Shown here in pieces: positions 6,819 to 15,302 of a DNA stretch of 36,963 nucleotides; within the stretch, counting starts at the first letter, position 1, and every line of letters begins with the position of its first letter. The translations under genes and the position numbers were made by a program. The stretch comes from Planctomycetota bacterium (lineage in GTDB: Bacteria > Planctomycetota > UBA8742 > UBA2392): assembly GCA_020425695.1 (NCBI GenBank), contig JAGQRE010000023.1, positions 1-36,963 of the forward strand. The letters run 5' to 3'. The notes under the pieces are model-generated. The model made no database searches and had not been told where the DNA came from. It saw only the letters and a program-made list of their open reading frames with translations.

Positions 6819-8437
6819 GCGGTACCCCGAACTGGCAAGCGCTTTACCCCGAGGGCGTATCCCGTGAATACGCGCCGCCAAAACGGTATTTGTGGCAGTT
6901 CCTTGAAGACAACGCCCGGGAACGTCCAGACAAGACAGCCATCCTTTTCGAAGACCTGAAGATCAGCTATGCCCAGTTGTGGCACCGTGTAAAGATATCC
7001 GCTTGCGTCTTGCGCTCACGGGGCTTTGCCCGTGGCAAGCGGGGCGATCGTGTTCTTCTCGTACTGCCGAATTGTCCTGAGTTTATCGTCCAGTATTTCG
7101 GGGCCCTGCGTGCAGACATGACACCCGTGGCTGTCAGTCCGGCGCTGACCCGCGACGAGCTGACAGCGGTCATCCGGGCAGTTGAGCCGCGCGCCGCCTT
7201 CGTTGACCGCGAAATCGCGGGTGAATTCGAGGCCGCCCGCGTCAGAGCCCACATTCGCGAACCCAAGGTCTTCTTCGTGAACCCAGGCAGCGAGTTCCAA
7301 GCCGGTGCAGGCGACAGCTCCGTGCTGCCGGCGGTACTCGGTGAGCCGGACGATTCGCAGCAACGCAACGACGTAGACATCGCCGTACTGCAATTCACAA
7401 GCGGGACAACCGGCAGCTCCAAGATTGCCATGATCAGCCACCGCAATCTCGTCGCGAATGCTGAACAGAACAACCGTTGGTTTGGTTGGACCGCCGACGA
7501 CATCATCCTGGGCGCACTGCCGCTGTATCATACCTGGGGTATGTGTTGCGCCATGAACGCTACGTTCGCAGCCGGGGCAACCCTTGCACTCGTTGGCGAG
7601 TTCAACGCGCCCATCGTGCTGGACACGATTGAGCGTCATAAGGTGACCGTGGCATACGGAAGCGGCACAATGTTCACTCGTCTACTTGACTGTGCGGGTG
7701 ACGCCGCTGCGACGAAATTCGCGTCGCTACGCTACGTGAAGGCCGGTGCCATGTTGATCGACCGCACGCTGAATCAGCGCTGGGCTGATGCGGTGCCAAA
7801 CGTACCGATGATCAACGGCTACGGTTTGACGGAAGCCAGCCCCGAGGTCACGAACAACCCGCCGGGTCGCGTAAAGCCGGGTACCGTCGGCATTCCGCTC
7901 CCCGGTACGGAAGTGCGCGTATGCTCAACGGACGATCCACTCAAGCTGGTTGAGTCCGGCATTGAGGGTGAGATTCAAGTGCGCGGTCCACAGGTGATGC
8001 TCGGCTACTGGAGCCTGCCCGCCGAGACACGAGCCACGGTGCTGCCGGGCGGTTGGTTGCGCACCGGCGACATCGGGAAGTTTGACCCCGACGGCTATCT
8101 CAAGATCGTTGACCGCCTGAAAGACCTGATCAAGTTCCGCGGTTACAGCGTCTCACCAAGCGAAGTAGAACGCGTGCTTATGACCCATCCGTCTGTGCAG
8201 GAAGCCACGGTTGTCGGCATCCCCGATGAGACAGACGGTGAAGTCCCGGTCGCGTATCTCGTATTGAAGGAAGGCGCACCGACTGAAGTCGCCGATATGC
8301 CGGATTTCGTCGAGCCGCATCTGGCCAGCTTCAAGCGCCCACGCCGCTATCACGTCGTACACGAGATTCCGAAGAACCACGTCGGCAAGCCGCTGAAGCG
8401 CGTGCTCAAGGAAATGCCCGAACCGGGCGCTTTCTAG
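6815..8437 (+). CDS. AMP-binding acyl-CoA synthetase (ANL superfamily)
   Basis: 540 aa from a TTG overlapping the thioesterase stop (TTGA). It activates a carboxylic acid to acyl-AMP and then acyl-CoA. Visible ANL motifs in order: TSGTTGSSKIAMISH (A3 P-loop, near residue 193, with Ser and Ile replacing the usual Pro and Gly), YGLTEASPE (A5), GWLRTGDIG (A7), DRLKDLIKFRGYSVSPSEVE (A8 hinge), and a C-terminal GKPLKRVLK carrying the catalytic lysine. The layout and length fit long-chain or 4-coumarate-type CoA ligases; specificity is not readable. It converges on the DUF169 gene, sharing the 4-nt CTAG as a stop on both strands. Confidence 0.9.
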   Translation: MSGTPNWQALYPEGVSREYAPPKRYLWQFLEDNARERPDKTAILFEDLKISYAQLWHRVKISACVLRSRGFARGKRGDRVLLVLPNCPEFIVQYFGALRADMTPVAVSPALTRDELTAVIRAVEPRAAFVDREIAGEFEAARVRAHIREPKVFFVNPGSEFQAGAGDSSVLPAVLGEPDDSQQRNDVDIAVLQFTSGTTGSSKIAMISHRNLVANAEQNNRWFGWTADDIILGALPLYHTWGMCCAMNATFAAGATLALVGEFNAPIVLDTIERHKVTVAYGSGTMFTRLLDCAGDAAATKFASLRYVKAGAMLIDRTLNQRWADAVPNVPMINGYGLTEASPEVTNNPPGRVKPGTVGIPLPGTEVRVCSTDDPLKLVESGIEGEIQVRGPQVMLGYWSLPAETRATVLPGGWLRTGDIGKFDPDGYLKIVDRLKDLIKFRGYSVSPSEVERVLMTHPSVQEATVVGIPDETDGEVPVAYLVLKEGAPTEVADMPDFVEPHLASFKRPRRYHVVHEIPKNHVGKPLKRVLKEMPEPGAF

Positions 8438-9237
8438 CTCTCGTCCTCAGGCCAGTACTTGCGCAACTCTTCGTAGCTCGGCGGAAACGTGCCGGTGTAT
8501 CGAAGGTAGTTTGGTATCGGGTAGCGAACGCCGCCCTTGTGGGTGCCTTCCAGCCCGTCAACCAGCGTCTGGGCGAAGCTCCATGGCAGGCTGAACGCCA
8601 TTTCGTGATCTTGTGTTTGCGCGAAAATCCGGTCGCCGTAGCACGGTAGGATCACCTGCGGTTTGCCTGTCTGCATGGTCTCTATGACTTCGTCGGCGCA
8701 ATCCGTACGTCCCGAAAACTTCGAGTGGATGTACCCCCCACTCTCCCACAACGAACCGGTAACCAGGCGCATGACCTGTGCGGGGTTGCCAAAAACCAGC
8801 ACGACGTCAGGCGTGAAGTCGATCCGGTTCAGTGGGCCGCTGACCATCGCGTAGTACTTGCCGAAGTCAAAGCAGGGCGCAGCAGCTTCTGTCTTGGCGC
8901 CGGCCGCAGCATCCTTGGTGTACATACCGGCGCAGCAATGACCCTGGGTGAAGTGGTCAACCTTCGGCTGAAGCCCGAACAGCGTCGCGCCAATCGGGCA
9001 GGAGATGTCTTTGCGGCTGACGGCCACCGTCCAGCCGTAGTGTCGTGAGATGCTCATTCCCTGGCACAGCGCGCTGTCGAAGTGCAGGTCTCGGCCCGGG
9101 CGTTTTGCTCTCTCCGGGATGTCACCTTCGCGCTCAACCATCTTGATTCCGAGCGGGAATGTGTTTGGGCGGATGTGCTTCTCAATCGCTTCGTTCAGGC
9201 TCGTCGGATTCAGCTTCTTCGTTTGTGTCTGGCTCAT
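8434..9237 (-). CDS. DUF169 family protein
   Basis: 267 aa. Recognised as DUF169-like from its organisation: N-terminal helices (SLNEAIEKHIRPNTFPLGIK), LCQGMSISRHYGWTV, a Cys-bearing GHCCAGMYTKD stretch, DVVLVFGNPAQVMRL, and a C-terminal PCYGDRIFAQTQDHEMAFS. The family's function is unknown; members are common in anaerobes and archaea. There are several conserved-looking cysteines (C in SCPIGATLFG, HCCAG and DCADE). The start at 9237 was chosen over a longer frame because GAGGAGA sits 7 nt upstream. It overlaps the end of lgt by 56 nt, implying translational coupling. Confidence 0.75.
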   Translation of the reverse strand: MSQTQTKKLNPTSLNEAIEKHIRPNTFPLGIKMVEREGDIPERAKRPGRDLHFDSALCQGMSISRHYGWTVAVSRKDISCPIGATLFGLQPKVDHFTQGHCCAGMYTKDAAAGAKTEAAAPCFDFGKYYAMVSGPLNRIDFTPDVVLVFGNPAQVMRLVTGSLWESGGYIHSKFSGRTDCADEVIETMQTGKPQVILPCYGDRIFAQTQDHEMAFSLPWSFAQTLVDGLEGTHKGGVRYPIPNYLRYTGTFPPSYEELRKYWPEDES

Positions 9238-10729
9238 CCGTCTTCTCCTCGCTGGGGCTTGTTTCAGACCCTTCAACTTCGCGCTGGATACCTGCGTCCT
9301 TGTCCCACTCCTTCTCTTTCTCGGCCAGGGCGGCGCGTACATCACTCAGCCCGGCGATGCTTCCTGCACCGGTACTTCCACCCATGCCCTTTTCAAACGG
9401 GACGCTGAGTGGCTGGTTCTTCTTGCTTTTGGAACTGGCCTTTTCGCTGTCCTTTGAGGGAGGATACATCGGCTCATCGGCGATCACGCGCCCTCGCGCA
9501 CGGAAGTAGACCAGCATGCCGATGCCCACGCAGACCATGATCAGCGACAGCACCTGCCCCATGCTAAGCCCGAAGAACACAGTCCCCAGCGCGTTACCTT
9601 CACTTTCGAACTGAACATCCGGCTGCCTGAAGAACTCGCCAATGAACCGCGCAATCGGATATGCGATGAAGAAACCCGCCGCGACCATGCCAGCGCGCTT
9701 CACACGTCTGCGCAACCACAGCAGGAAAATGAAGACCAGTACTCCTTCCAGGATCAGCTGATAGAGCTGGCTGGGGTGCCGGGGCGTGGTAACTACTTCT
9801 TGAAAGCCGATGAAGATCTGGCTGTGGTCGTTGGTCTGATGGTATTGCACACCTTCGGCCGTCCGGCTCATGAGCTCATAGCTTTGGTGGTATGCGTCCG
9901 GGTTTTTGTAAAACACTGCGCCGCCCTGCTGGATTACTCCGTCAGGGTTGGCTTGCTTCAACGTCGCCAGCCAACTCTCAAACTGTGCCGTGTCCGCGGG
10001 CGGGGACATGCGCTCATACAGTTCGCCGTTCAGGTACAGAACCTTGTTGCCTTTTCCGCTGCGTACCGGAAAACGCATCGCCCACGGCAACCAGTCGGGT
10101 GCAACTCGCCCGTACAGCTCGGCATTCATGAAGTTGGCAAGTCGAATCCAGGCCGCCCCGAACGCGCTCGCAATCGCACCCAAGTCACCAATCTGCGCGA
10201 TGGGGAGCTTCTTGCCGGCGCGAAGACGCCATAAGAAAGCCATCGTCAACACACCGGCTGCCGCACCATGACTGGCCATGCCGGACCAATTCAGGAAAAT
10301 GCGCCGCAATTGATCGGCCGTATCGACCGGGCCATAAGGCGGCGGCCCAAAGTAGAAGTCTGGATTATAGATGAAGATGTAGGCCGTCTTTGCGCCGACC
10401 AGCACACCGATCATGGCCAGTAACAGCGTGTCATACGGGACGTGCGGCTTGATCTTGAGCCAGCCCGTACGCCTGTAGTGGGTGAAGATGACCAGCACGC
10501 CGATGAAGGCTATCAAGTAACACAGGTAGTAGAAATCGAGCAACACTTCGCCGCCGCTGCCCGTCCACTCATGGAACCCGTCACTGTTCACCACCCAGCG
10601 TTCATAGATCACCAGCCCGTCCGCCGACCAACGCAACAGCGTCGTCGTGAACCAGTCGTAGATCAATCGCGGATGACTCAGTACGCCAAGCATGGAATCA
10701 TGTAACCACACAGGCCCGCACATGAACAC
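9182..10729 (-). CDS. lgt: Prolipoprotein diacylglyceryl transferase (Lgt) with insertion and long C-terminal tail
   Basis: 515 aa, polytopic inner-membrane enzyme that moves diacylglycerol from phosphatidylglycerol to the lipobox cysteine of prolipoproteins. Lgt hallmarks: GMASHGAAAGV (the catalytic-loop His), IRLANFMNAELYGR (Arg/Asn equivalents of R143/N146 in E. coli), PRHPSQLYQLILEG and RFIGEFFRQPD (Arg/Glu equivalents of R239/E243). It is much longer than the usual ~260-300 aa. About 85 extra residues lie between the ELYGR motif and PRHPSQ, and a ~115-aa charged Ser/Glu/Lys tail follows the last membrane helix. The start is uncertain: GTG 10729, ATG 10723 and ATG 10693 all lack a clear Shine-Dalgarno. 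Probable substrates in this window are the three lipoproteins. Confidence 0.88.
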   Translation of the reverse strand: MFMCGPVWLHDSMLGVLSHPRLIYDWFTTTLLRWSADGLVIYERWVVNSDGFHEWTGSGGEVLLDFYYLCYLIAFIGVLVIFTHYRRTGWLKIKPHVPYDTLLLAMIGVLVGAKTAYIFIYNPDFYFGPPPYGPVDTADQLRRIFLNWSGMASHGAAAGVLTMAFLWRLRAGKKLPIAQIGDLGAIASAFGAAWIRLANFMNAELYGRVAPDWLPWAMRFPVRSGKGNKVLYLNGELYERMSPPADTAQFESWLATLKQANPDGVIQQGGAVFYKNPDAYHQSYELMSRTAEGVQYHQTNDHSQIFIGFQEVVTTPRHPSQLYQLILEGVLVFIFLLWLRRRVKRAGMVAAGFFIAYPIARFIGEFFRQPDVQFESEGNALGTVFFGLSMGQVLSLIMVCVGIGMLVYFRARGRVIADEPMYPPSKDSEKASSKSKKNQPLSVPFEKGMGGSTGAGSIAGLSDVRAALAEKEKEWDKDAGIQREVEGSETSPSEEKTDEPDTNEEAESDEPERSD

Positions 10730-10768
10730 GGTGTAGACGGGAGTGGAGTCTACGAAAACAGAAAGTCC

Positions 10769-12799
10769 TTACCCGCGTAGCTGCCCGCCCAGTTGATCGG
10801 TAACCGCCTTGATCACGGCATCCAAACGACTCTGGATTTCTTCGCTGGTCAGGGTCTTGGCGTCGTCGCGGAAATACAAACGGAAGGCGAGGCTCTTTTT
10901 ACCGGCGCCGATCTGCTTGCCCGTGAACTCATCGAACAGGCGAATCTCGCGCAGCATTTCACCGCTTGCTTCGCGGGCCGTGCTCTCGATCTGCGACCAC
11001 GTAACGGCATGGTCGAGCACGAAAGCCAAATCCCGCTCGGCCGTCGGAAAGCGAGACAGCTCGGTCATCGTCGGCACCGGCACCCAAGCGTCCACAACCG
11101 CGCTGAAATCAAGCTCGGCGAGGGCGCACTTTCCCTCAACACCGTACTCGGCCATGGCCTTGGTGGTCGCTTCACCGATCACGCCGAACCTGCGTCCGCC
11201 GAGCTTCAGTTCGGCCGCGTGCCCCGGCGCGAAGACAGCGTGCTCAATCGAGTTTGCTTCAAGCTTCTGCTCGCAGCGCAGCCCTTGCAGCAGACTCTCG
11301 ATCGCACCTTTCAGATCAAAGTAGTCCGCTCCGATCAAGCCGAGGACTTCGGTTTCGCCGCTGCTTGATCCGTCGCCACTCGGCAGGAATACGTTGGCGA
11401 CCTCATACAGACGCACGTGATCCAGTCCCTGTCTCTGGTTCGTACCCATGGCAAGCAAAAGGCTGCCGATCAGGTTGCGTCGAAGCGACGGCGTCTCGGC
11501 ATTGACCGGGTTGCGCGCTTCGAGGCGCACCGCGCCTGTGTTGAATGGGCTGAACTCGCTGATTGCCGTCTTTGCGGTAACGAAAGTGTCGGTCAGGGCC
11601 TCGCTGAAACCCATGCCCTGAAGCGCGAGACGCACAAGCTTGCGTACCTTCTGACGGCGGCTCGGCTTAGCGATTTCCACAACCATGCGCAGCGGTGCCG
11701 GTACGTTGTCCAGCCCGTAGACGCGCGCAATCTCTTCGACAAGGTCAATGCGCCGGGTCAGGTCCGGGCGGAAGCTGGGAACCGTGACCTCAACACCATC
11801 CGCGTGGGTCTTCGTTACGGGAACATCCAGCCCGCTGAAAATTGCCTGCATCGACTCAGCAGAAACACGAACACCCATGAAGCGCTGAATGTCTTGTGAA
11901 GAAACGTTCAGGCTGCGTGTCTGGGGCGAAAGCACACCTGCCTCCAGCACGCCATCAAGCACTTCTCCGCCCGCGATCTCGGCGATCAGTTGCGCCGCGC
12001 GGCGACTGGCGTGCAGGACGCTGCCCTGGTCAACATCGCGCTCAAAGCGATAGCTGCTGTCGCTTTCAAGCTTCAGGCGACGGCTCGTGGCGCGAATGCC
12101 GGCTGGGTTGAAATACGCACTCTCAAGCAGAACGTCCGTTGTCGCTTCTGTAACGCCGCTTTCAAAGCCGCCCATCACTCCGCCGACTGCCTGCGGTTTC
12201 TCGGCGTCGGCAATCACGAGCGTCTCAGGGTCGAGCCTGATTTCTTCACCGTCGCCTACGACCGGCTTGAAACGCTCATCCTTCTTCGCCATGCGGACAA
12301 CGATGTGCTTGCCGTTGAGCTTTTCAAGGTCGAAAGCGTGCAGCGGCTGCCCGGTTTCGAACAGCACGAAGTTGGTGATATCAACGATGTTGTTTATCGG
12401 CTTAAGCCCGATGCTTTCTAGGCGTTTCTTCAGCCAATCCGGTGACTCGCCAACCTTCACGTTCCGAATCACCTGCGCGCTGTAGTATGGGCACGCTGCC
12501 AACGCGTCTGGTTCAATCTCGACGCTGCTGACCTCTGACGCCTTGCCCGTTGTCTTGTATTCGACAACAGGATGCACGACGACTTTACCAGTGCACGCCG
12601 CCAATTCACGCGCCAGCCCGATGATGCTGAGACAGTCCGTGCGGTTTGAGGTGACCTCCAGGGTGAACCGGACGTCGTCGCCGACCTCTTCCATCTTCTC
12701 GACTTCCGTGCCGGAGAGCGTGAGCTTGTCCGCGATCTCCTGTGCGCCGAGACCTGTTTTCACGTAACTGTCGATCCAGTTGGCGGTGGCCTTCATCAT
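10769..12799 (-). CDS. pheT: Phenylalanine--tRNA ligase beta subunit, short form lacking the EMAP domain
   Basis: 676 aa. The beta subunit forms the alpha2/beta2 enzyme that charges tRNA-Phe. Recognised from LTLSGTEVEKMEEVGDD followed at once by LEVTSNRTDCLSIIGLARE (residues ~48-68), the B3/B4 editing region (INNIVDITNFVLFETGQPLHAFD), the B5 domain (FRPDLTRRIDLVEEIARVYG), and a C-terminal FDX-ACB anticodon-binding domain (SRFPTAERDLAFVL onward). Typical PheT has ~790-800 aa with an EMAP/OB tRNA-binding domain inserted after residue ~40; that domain is absent here. No pheS is adjacent, although pheST is usually one operon. Two consecutive ATGs (12799, 12796) could serve as the start. Confidence 0.93.
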   Translation of the reverse strand: MMKATANWIDSYVKTGLGAQEIADKLTLSGTEVEKMEEVGDDVRFTLEVTSNRTDCLSIIGLARELAACTGKVVVHPVVEYKTTGKASEVSSVEIEPDALAACPYYSAQVIRNVKVGESPDWLKKRLESIGLKPINNIVDITNFVLFETGQPLHAFDLEKLNGKHIVVRMAKKDERFKPVVGDGEEIRLDPETLVIADAEKPQAVGGVMGGFESGVTEATTDVLLESAYFNPAGIRATSRRLKLESDSSYRFERDVDQGSVLHASRRAAQLIAEIAGGEVLDGVLEAGVLSPQTRSLNVSSQDIQRFMGVRVSAESMQAIFSGLDVPVTKTHADGVEVTVPSFRPDLTRRIDLVEEIARVYGLDNVPAPLRMVVEIAKPSRRQKVRKLVRLALQGMGFSEALTDTFVTAKTAISEFSPFNTGAVRLEARNPVNAETPSLRRNLIGSLLLAMGTNQRQGLDHVRLYEVANVFLPSGDGSSSGETEVLGLIGADYFDLKGAIESLLQGLRCEQKLEANSIEHAVFAPGHAAELKLGGRRFGVIGEATTKAMAEYGVEGKCALAELDFSAVVDAWVPVPTMTELSRFPTAERDLAFVLDHAVTWSQIESTAREASGEMLREIRLFDEFTGKQIGAGKKSLAFRLYFRDDAKTLTSEEIQSRLDAVIKAVTDQLGGQLRG

Positions 12800-12838
12800 G
12801 CCGAGTCTTTTAGCGGAAGTTCGCCGACTGGCAATGAC

Positions 12839-12886
12839 GTGGGGCAGGCATCTTGGCTGACCGGGCAGGCTTGAAGCCTACCCCAC
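12839..12886. repeat. REP-like palindromic repeat between pheT and the S41 protease gene
   Basis: GTGGGGCAGGC (12839-12849) is the near-perfect complement of GCCTACCCCAC (12876-12886). Inside, AGGCTT-G-AAGCCT forms a second hairpin, and CAGGC occurs twice as a direct repeat. The unit fills the 87-nt gap between the two genes and ends next to the protease stop codon. It resembles dispersed GGGCAGGC...GCCTGCCC elements that I recall from planctomycete genomes (recollection, not searched). Confidence 0.5.
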
Positions 12887-14239
12887 CTAGTGCTTGACCG
12901 TTACCGGCTTGCCGTTCATCAAGTCAAGCGCAGCGTTCAGCATGCGATCGTCGTAATCCCAGTAGTTGCTGGTCTTGGCGATCTCGTCGCGGTTGTGTCG
13001 GGCCTGACGAATGCGCAGACGGTAGTGAATCCTGTCGCGCTCGCCGTCTTTGTACTGAATCAGGAGATCCGGCTGGATGCCGCCCGGTTCGCCCTTCTGG
13101 CCTTTGTGTACCTTGCGACCCAGCGGCGTGAAGTACTGCGTCGTGGTGATGTTCACTGAATAATTCGGGTCGCTCTCAAGGCGGTAGATCGTCTGGACGA
13201 CGCCCTTGCCGTAGGTGCGATCCCCCACCACATAGGCGCGCCCATGATCTTTCAACGCACCGGTAATGATCTCGGCCGCGCTGGCCGTCCCGTCGTCCAC
13301 CAGCAGGACAATCGGCAGATCGGTGATGCTCTCCGAGTCTTTGGTCCGGTAGGCCGAGTCGTTCTCGCGATTGCTCTCTCGGCTTGAATGCGTGAACACA
13401 CATAGCGCATCCGGCTCGTCAATCAGCCCGTCAATCATGGACACTGCGACACTGACCCGCCCGCCGCCGTTGCCGCGCAGGTCTATAACAAGCCCCTCCG
13501 CGCCCTTTGAAGTCAGTTCTTTGATGGCCGGCACAAACTGTTCGTCGTAGGTGTTCGCGTTGATGTCGCTAACCTGCAGGTAGCCGTAGCGGTGCCCGTC
13601 ACGCTCTTCAATGTGGACGTCGTGCACGCTGTAGATCACAACCCGCCCGCGCGTCACGTTGAAGTCAAGACGTACGCCCTTGGGGTCCGTCCCGATGGTC
13701 GGGTCGCCGCCGCGCAAGACGGTCAACTTTACGACGGAACCCTCTTCATCGCTCTTGATGCGCGCGATGCTGCTGTCGTACGTCTGGTCAATAATGGAAA
13801 CACCGTCCACCGCAATGACTACGTCATCTTTCAGAATGCCGGCCTCTTCCGCACCGCCACCGGGTTGCGGCTCCGTGATGCGTATGCTGCCGTCCTCGTT
13901 GGGATCAATGTAGGCACCTATGCCGAAGAACGCGCCGCCGAGATCACGCTTTTGTTCCTGCGCCTGAATCGGCGGCAGCACTCGCGTGTACTTGTCGCCG
14001 GTGCCGTTGGCCAAGCCCTTCAGGGCCTCGTTGCGAAGCTCGGATTCTTCGAGTTCACCGTCGTAGTGGTCAATCAGCTTCTGACGTACTTCGACGTAGA
14101 GTTGAAAGTCTTTCTCAAGCCCCTTAGCGTCGGATGGCTCGGCATCCTTCTTCGACGTCAGCGCAAGCGTTACCACGCCGGCGATCACAATCACCGGCAG
14201 GATGGCAAACGTCGCTACAAAGTAGGTGTATCGGGCCAT
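12887..14239 (-). CDS. C-terminal processing peptidase, S41 family (CtpA/Prc-like)
   Basis: 450 aa. An N-terminal membrane anchor (FVATFAILPVIVIAGVVTLAL, residues ~7-27) places the protease in the periplasm. Next come a helical segment with ALKGLANGTGDKYTRVLPP, a PDZ domain (~115-190: GGGAEEAGILKDDVVIAVDG) and the S41 core. The catalytic Ser is in VDDGTASAAEIITGAL and the general-base Lys in GDRTYGKGVVQT, giving the Ser-Lys dyad of CtpA/Prc enzymes. Such proteases trim or degrade periplasmic proteins. It lies between a rhomboid-like protein and pheT on the same strand; no Shine-Dalgarno is evident. The last ~60 residues (basic, RLRIRQARHNRDE) follow the core. Confidence 0.92.
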   Translation of the reverse strand: MARYTYFVATFAILPVIVIAGVVTLALTSKKDAEPSDAKGLEKDFQLYVEVRQKLIDHYDGELEESELRNEALKGLANGTGDKYTRVLPPIQAQEQKRDLGGAFFGIGAYIDPNEDGSIRITEPQPGGGAEEAGILKDDVVIAVDGVSIIDQTYDSSIARIKSDEEGSVVKLTVLRGGDPTIGTDPKGVRLDFNVTRGRVVIYSVHDVHIEERDGHRYGYLQVSDINANTYDEQFVPAIKELTSKGAEGLVIDLRGNGGGRVSVAVSMIDGLIDEPDALCVFTHSSRESNRENDSAYRTKDSESITDLPIVLLVDDGTASAAEIITGALKDHGRAYVVGDRTYGKGVVQTIYRLESDPNYSVNITTTQYFTPLGRKVHKGQKGEPGGIQPDLLIQYKDGERDRIHYRLRIRQARHNRDEIAKTSNYWDYDDRMLNAALDLMNGKPVTVKH

Positions 14240-14306
14240 AGTGTTGATACGGATTAGAGTACGCAGACAACCGTACTTCCGTCCGGTCGCCGCGACCAGC
14301 CAATCG

Positions 14307-15302
14307 TCACTTCTTCTTGCTTTGGCTATCGAGGAACTTCTTCTCGCTGCGGCTCAGACTGGTGATCCCCTTCTCGCTGATCTTCTCAAGGATCGCGTCA
14401 AGCTTCGCCTGGTCGCCCTTCTTGCGCTCAAGCTCCTTTTCTTCGGCCTTCCGTTGCTTGTCGGCGGTCGCGGCGAACTTTCGTTCATCGAAGGGTTTGT
14501 CCTCGTATTTGTTCAGATAACCGGGTTTCTCCCACTCCTGCAGATTTTCTTCCTGCTGGTAGCCGCCCGCAACACTCGGCACACGCCCACGCTTCTTGAG
14601 ATACAGCATGAAGACTGCGCCAATGCCCGCACCCCAGATCAACTGAGTCGGGCTTAGCACAGCAGGACTGCCGGTGTTGGCAACTGCCAGCAGCACTGAC
14701 AGACCGCCGAAGAAAGCAATCATGCCGAGCACAACGTTGCGGAGCTTCCAGCCAAAGAAAGACTTCTGGTTGGGCGCAATCCAGACAGGCGTAATGAAGC
14801 AGGCAAAGATTCCTCCGCTCGGCCCCATGATGACGCTGTAGCGGGCACCCACCAGGAACCAGTCAACGAGTGACGCCAGGAACCCCGAACCGATGCACCC
14901 GACCAGAAACAGAATCAGAAAACGCTTCGTGCCGAACAACTGCTCAACCAGACGCCCTACGAAGTAGATGAAAACTACATCCAGCAACGCGGCAAACAGG
15001 CTGGGCGGTACAATCCAATGGGTGAGCAGTTTCCAGTAGCCTGCGTGATACCCATCGAGAAACGGCACAACCGCATCCGGTGTCAGCACAAACAGCTGAA
15101 ACCCAAGCAGGGGCTTCGGATTGGCAGCGCCGACCGCGCGCCAAAACGCATCGTCCGCGTAGTTCAGCGAGTCGCTAATCACCAAAGCCGATATGTACGC
15201 GGCGATGACGGCGATCAGCAGCCCTTTGGTGCCGTTCATAAGCCCGGAAGAGAACTCGAACTTGGGCTTGCTCTGGAAGTAATCGCGGTCTTCGTAACCC
15301 AT
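14307..15302 (-). CDS. Rhomboid-family membrane protein, probable pseudoprotease, with DUF6576-like tail
   Basis: 331 aa with about six membrane segments between residues ~25 and ~220. The rhomboid serine motif is present as IMGPSGGIFACF (~155). The TM2 H..(3)N motif is replaced: AALLDVVFIYFVGRLVE lines up so that His becomes Ala and Asn becomes Asp. The TM6 histidine of the AHLGG motif is replaced by Leu in QLIWGAGIGAVF. Catalysis by the usual Ser-His dyad therefore seems impossible. The cytosolic tail is Lys/Glu-rich and ends with LDAILEKISEKGITSLSRSE...FLDS, the form of the DUF6576 motif found on many bacterial rhomboids. It may bind and hold or route clients, as iRhoms and derlins do (inference). 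First gene of the minus-strand cluster upstream of ctpA. Confidence 0.8.
   Translation of the reverse strand: MGYEDRDYFQSKPKFEFSSGLMNGTKGLLIAVIAAYISALVISDSLNYADDAFWRAVGAANPKPLLGFQLFVLTPDAVVPFLDGYHAGYWKLLTHWIVPPSLFAALLDVVFIYFVGRLVEQLFGTKRFLILFLVGCIGSGFLASLVDWFLVGARYSVIMGPSGGIFACFITPVWIAPNQKSFFGWKLRNVVLGMIAFFGGLSVLLAVANTGSPAVLSPTQLIWGAGIGAVFMLYLKKRGRVPSVAGGYQQEENLQEWEKPGYLNKYEDKPFDERKFAATADKQRKAEEKELERKKGDQAKLDAILEKISEKGITSLSRSEKKFLDSQSKKK

Noticed and set aside
8415-8437. GCCCG-AAC-CGGGC hairpin followed by GCTTTCTAG as a terminator for the acyl-CoA synthetase
   Set aside because: The stem is only 5 bp, lies inside the coding sequence, and the T-run is three bases long.
13592-14257. 221-codon plus-strand open frame opposite the S41 protease
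   Set aside because: It lies antisense to a well-supported protease gene and shows no domain or ribosome-binding site.
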